Assembly: GCA_030590265.1 (NCBI GenBank)
Contig: JAUUYW010000243.1
Location: forward strand, 1 to 5,502
Source: Candidatus Krumholzibacteriia bacterium
GTDB taxonomy: Bacteria; Krumholzibacteriota; Krumholzibacteriia; LZORAL124-64-63
Reading direction: 5' to 3'
DNA length: 5,502 nt
This document shows positions 3,887 through 5,502 of this stretch, piece after piece. Below the pieces are notes generated by a model, which was not told the origin of the DNA, ran no database searches, and saw only the letters and a list, made by a program, of their open reading frames with translations. Position 1 is the first letter of the stretch. Each line of letters opens with the position of its first letter. Position numbers and translations under genes: made by a program.

Positions 3887-5502
3887 CTATACCACGGCCA
3901 CAGGCGCGGTGGCGGTGTTGGCCAGAATTGTTGCTACATCCAAAATCAAACTGATGCGACCATCACCCAGGATGGTGCAGCCGCTGACACCGTGGGGAGT
4001 CCCCACATAATCCGACAAACCCTTGACCACCGTTTGCTGCTGGCCGAGGATTTCATCCACAAAGAGAGCGGCGCTGACCCCATCATTTTCCACAATCACC
4101 AGGATGCCCTCATCCAGCTGATCAACAGAAGGCTCAATGCCATAAAGATTGTGCATGCGCACCACGGGGATCATGTCTTCCCGCAGCTTGACAACCTCCA
4201 CTCCATCGGGAGTTGTGGTCACCTGGGAAGCCTCGGGGCGGAAGGCTTCCCGAATGGACAACAGCGGAATGTTGTAAGTGGATTTGCCCACCTGCACCAA
4301 CATGCCTTCGATGATGGCCATGGTCAGGGGAATGCGCATTTTGAACTGGCTGCCCTTGCCCATGGTGCTCTTGATATCCACCTTGCCGTTGATTTTTTCG
4401 ATATTCTTTTTCACAACGTCCATGCCCACGCCGCGACCCGATATTTCGGTCACTGCCGCAGCCGTGGAAAACCCGGGTTCGAAAACGAGTTTGAAAACAT
4501 CTTCGTCCCGCAAATCGCCGCCGTCACCCTCAACCAAACCCTTTTCAATGGCCTTGTTCAGAATGACCTCACGCTTCATTCCCTTGCCGTCATCCGAGAC
4601 AGTGATCCAAACCTCACCACTTTCGTGACGGGCCTCAATGGTCACCGTTCCCGATTCGGATTTTTCCGTCTCGGCTCTTTCTTCGGGATTTTCCAAACCA
4701 TGATCAATGGCGTTGCGAACAATATGAACCAAAGGATCGGAAATCATTTCGATGACGGTTTTGTCCACTTCGGTTTCTTCGCCCTTCAACTCAAGGGCAA
4801 CTTTTTTGCCTGCTTTCAAGGCTGTATCGTGGACCAGACGGACCATTTTCTTGAATGTGCCGGCCAAAGGCACCATGCGCACACTCATGGCGACGTCCTG
4901 CAAATCACTGGTTATTCTTCGCAGGTGATGAGCCGATTTTTCCAGGTTCTCGAATTCATGCCCATCCAAATCGGGGTTGCGCGTGACCATGGCTTCGGCA
5001 ATGACCAACTCACCCACGAGGTTCATGAGAGAGTCCAGTTTGGCCAGATCCACACGGATGCTGCCGGCTGGTTTTTTTGTCGGGCCAGAAGGTGCTGCTT
5101 TGGTCCCTTTGCCTTTAACTGCCTTGGCGGCAGCCGGTTGTACCGCAGTTGCTGGCTTCGCAACAGGAACCGTTTCAGGAGCGGAAGCCGAGGCCGAAGC
5201 CACTGGGACATCTGCCTTCGCAACGGCGGTATTTTTTGATTTTTTCATGCCGGCCAGAGGAATGAAGCCGGATTTTGCTTTTGGCGCCGGTGCTGCTGTC
5301 TTATCCGATGCAGGCTTCTCTCCCGCATCCTTGCCCTGAACAAAATCATCCAGTTCTTTACCCAATGCATCCAGCGCCGGCTGGTCGTAACCGCCATCCT
5401 CATTCAAATCCGCGAGACTCTTGCGCAGGGCATCGACCACACGCAGGAATATGTTCAGGGCTGTTTCGTCGGCCGTGATTTCACCCTCCACCACCTTTTC
5501 CA
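3887..5502 (-). CDS. cheA: Chemotaxis histidine kinase CheA, 5' end outside window (537 complete codons visible)
   Basis: CheA is the cytoplasmic kinase that autophosphorylates in the receptor array and passes phosphate to CheY and CheB. Residues are counted from the first complete codon (5498-5500). Residues 1 to about 32 look like the last helix of the P1 HPt domain, so the phospho-accepting histidine lies beyond 5502. An Ala/Pro/Lys/Val-rich linker runs from about 55 to 146 with no recognisable P2 domain. The P3 dimerisation helices start near 148 (IRVDLAKLDSLMNLVGEL). The P4 ATPase has an N box HIVRNAIDHG at 259-268 (Asn263), DDGKGM at 303-308, FEPGFST at 340-346, GRGVGMD at 355-361 and GKGSQF from 381. 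The CheW-like P5 domain fills about 395-537. All visible ATP-binding motifs are intact. The gene ends in TAG, 18 bp before cheW and in the same frame. Family assignment is very secure; the true start and P1 are not visible. Confidence 0.97.
   Translation of the reverse strand, partial: EKVVEGEITADETALNIFLRVVDALRKSLADLNEDGGYDQPALDALGKELDDFVQGKDAGEKPASDKTAAPAPKAKSGFIPLAGMKKSKNTAVAKADVPVASASASAPETVPVAKPATAVQPAAAKAVKGKGTKAAPSGPTKKPAGSIRVDLAKLDSLMNLVGELVIAEAMVTRNPDLDGHEFENLEKSAHHLRRITSDLQDVAMSVRMVPLAGTFKKMVRLVHDTALKAGKKVALELKGEETEVDKTVIEMISDPLVHIVRNAIDHGLENPEERAETEKSESGTVTIEARHESGEVWITVSDDGKGMKREVILNKAIEKGLVEGDGGDLRDEDVFKLVFEPGFSTAAAVTEISGRGVGMDVVKKNIEKINGKVDIKSTMGKGSQFKMRIPLTMAIIEGMLVQVGKSTYNIPLLSIREAFRPEASQVTTTPDGVEVVKLREDMIPVVRMHNLYGIEPSVDQLDEGILVIVENDGVSAALFVDEILGQQQTVVKGLSDYVGTPHGVSGCTILGDGRISLILDVATILANTATAPVAVV

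Noticed and set aside
3599..5239. Long plus-strand open frame (546 codons) antisense to cheW and cheA
   Set aside because: It starts at TTG without a Shine-Dalgarno, crosses two clear genes on the other strand, and its His/Phe/Asn-rich translation has no domain-like pattern. It is a by-product of codon bias in the sense genes.

Overview
The window is an uninterrupted run of seven chemotaxis-type genes, all on the minus strand, with no mobile element, RNA gene or foreign-looking insert. Read in the direction of transcription (high to low coordinates) the order is cheA (5' end outside the window), cheW, cheB, cheD, an HDOD-domain gene, a single-domain cheY-like gene and a cheX-like gene. Junctions are tight: 18 bp between cheA and cheW, 36 bp between cheW and cheB, a 4-nt overlap cheB/cheD, 12 bp cheD/HDOD, a 1-nt overlap HDOD/cheY, and 4 bp cheY/cheX. 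No internal promoter or terminator was seen, so this looks like part of one operon whose start lies beyond position 5502. The last 38 bases (1-38) lie beyond cheX and hold nothing I can call a gene.

The gene set and sequence style suggest a flagellated, Gram-negative bacterium of the Proteobacteria in the wide sense, with moderate base composition and ordinary Shine-Dalgarno signals. CheD, CheX-like and HDOD proteins together resemble deltaproteobacterial (Desulfobacterota) or magnetococcal chemotaxis operons more than the enteric one. I cannot place the organism further from this window, and that placement is from general knowledge, not a search.

Functionally, CheA and CheW would form the kinase complex at the chemoreceptors. 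CheA would phosphorylate the CheY-like protein and the receiver domain of CheB. CheB (methylesterase) and CheD (receptor glutamine deamidase) would carry out adaptation. The CheX-like protein is a candidate phosphatase for the CheY-like protein encoded just upstream of it. The HDOD protein has an unknown output role. No cheR, cheC, receptor or flagellar gene is in view. The catalytic residues of CheB, CheD, CheX and the CheA ATPase domain are intact; the CheA phospho-accepting histidine lies outside the window.

Start sites needed care. cheW and cheB are best read from GTG; cheD and the HDOD gene from TTG, each with a well-placed Shine-Dalgarno. Points worth a second look are: cheA, cheW and cheB share one reading frame, separated only by single amber codons; cheD and HDOD likewise share a frame across one TGA; cheW has a second well-formed internal start that would remove an acidic N-terminal tail; CheA has a P2-less linker carrying a lone hydrophobic motif; and CheD occurs with a CheX-like protein but no CheC in view. 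I did not find a clearly new system; these are unusual details in a recognisable operon.
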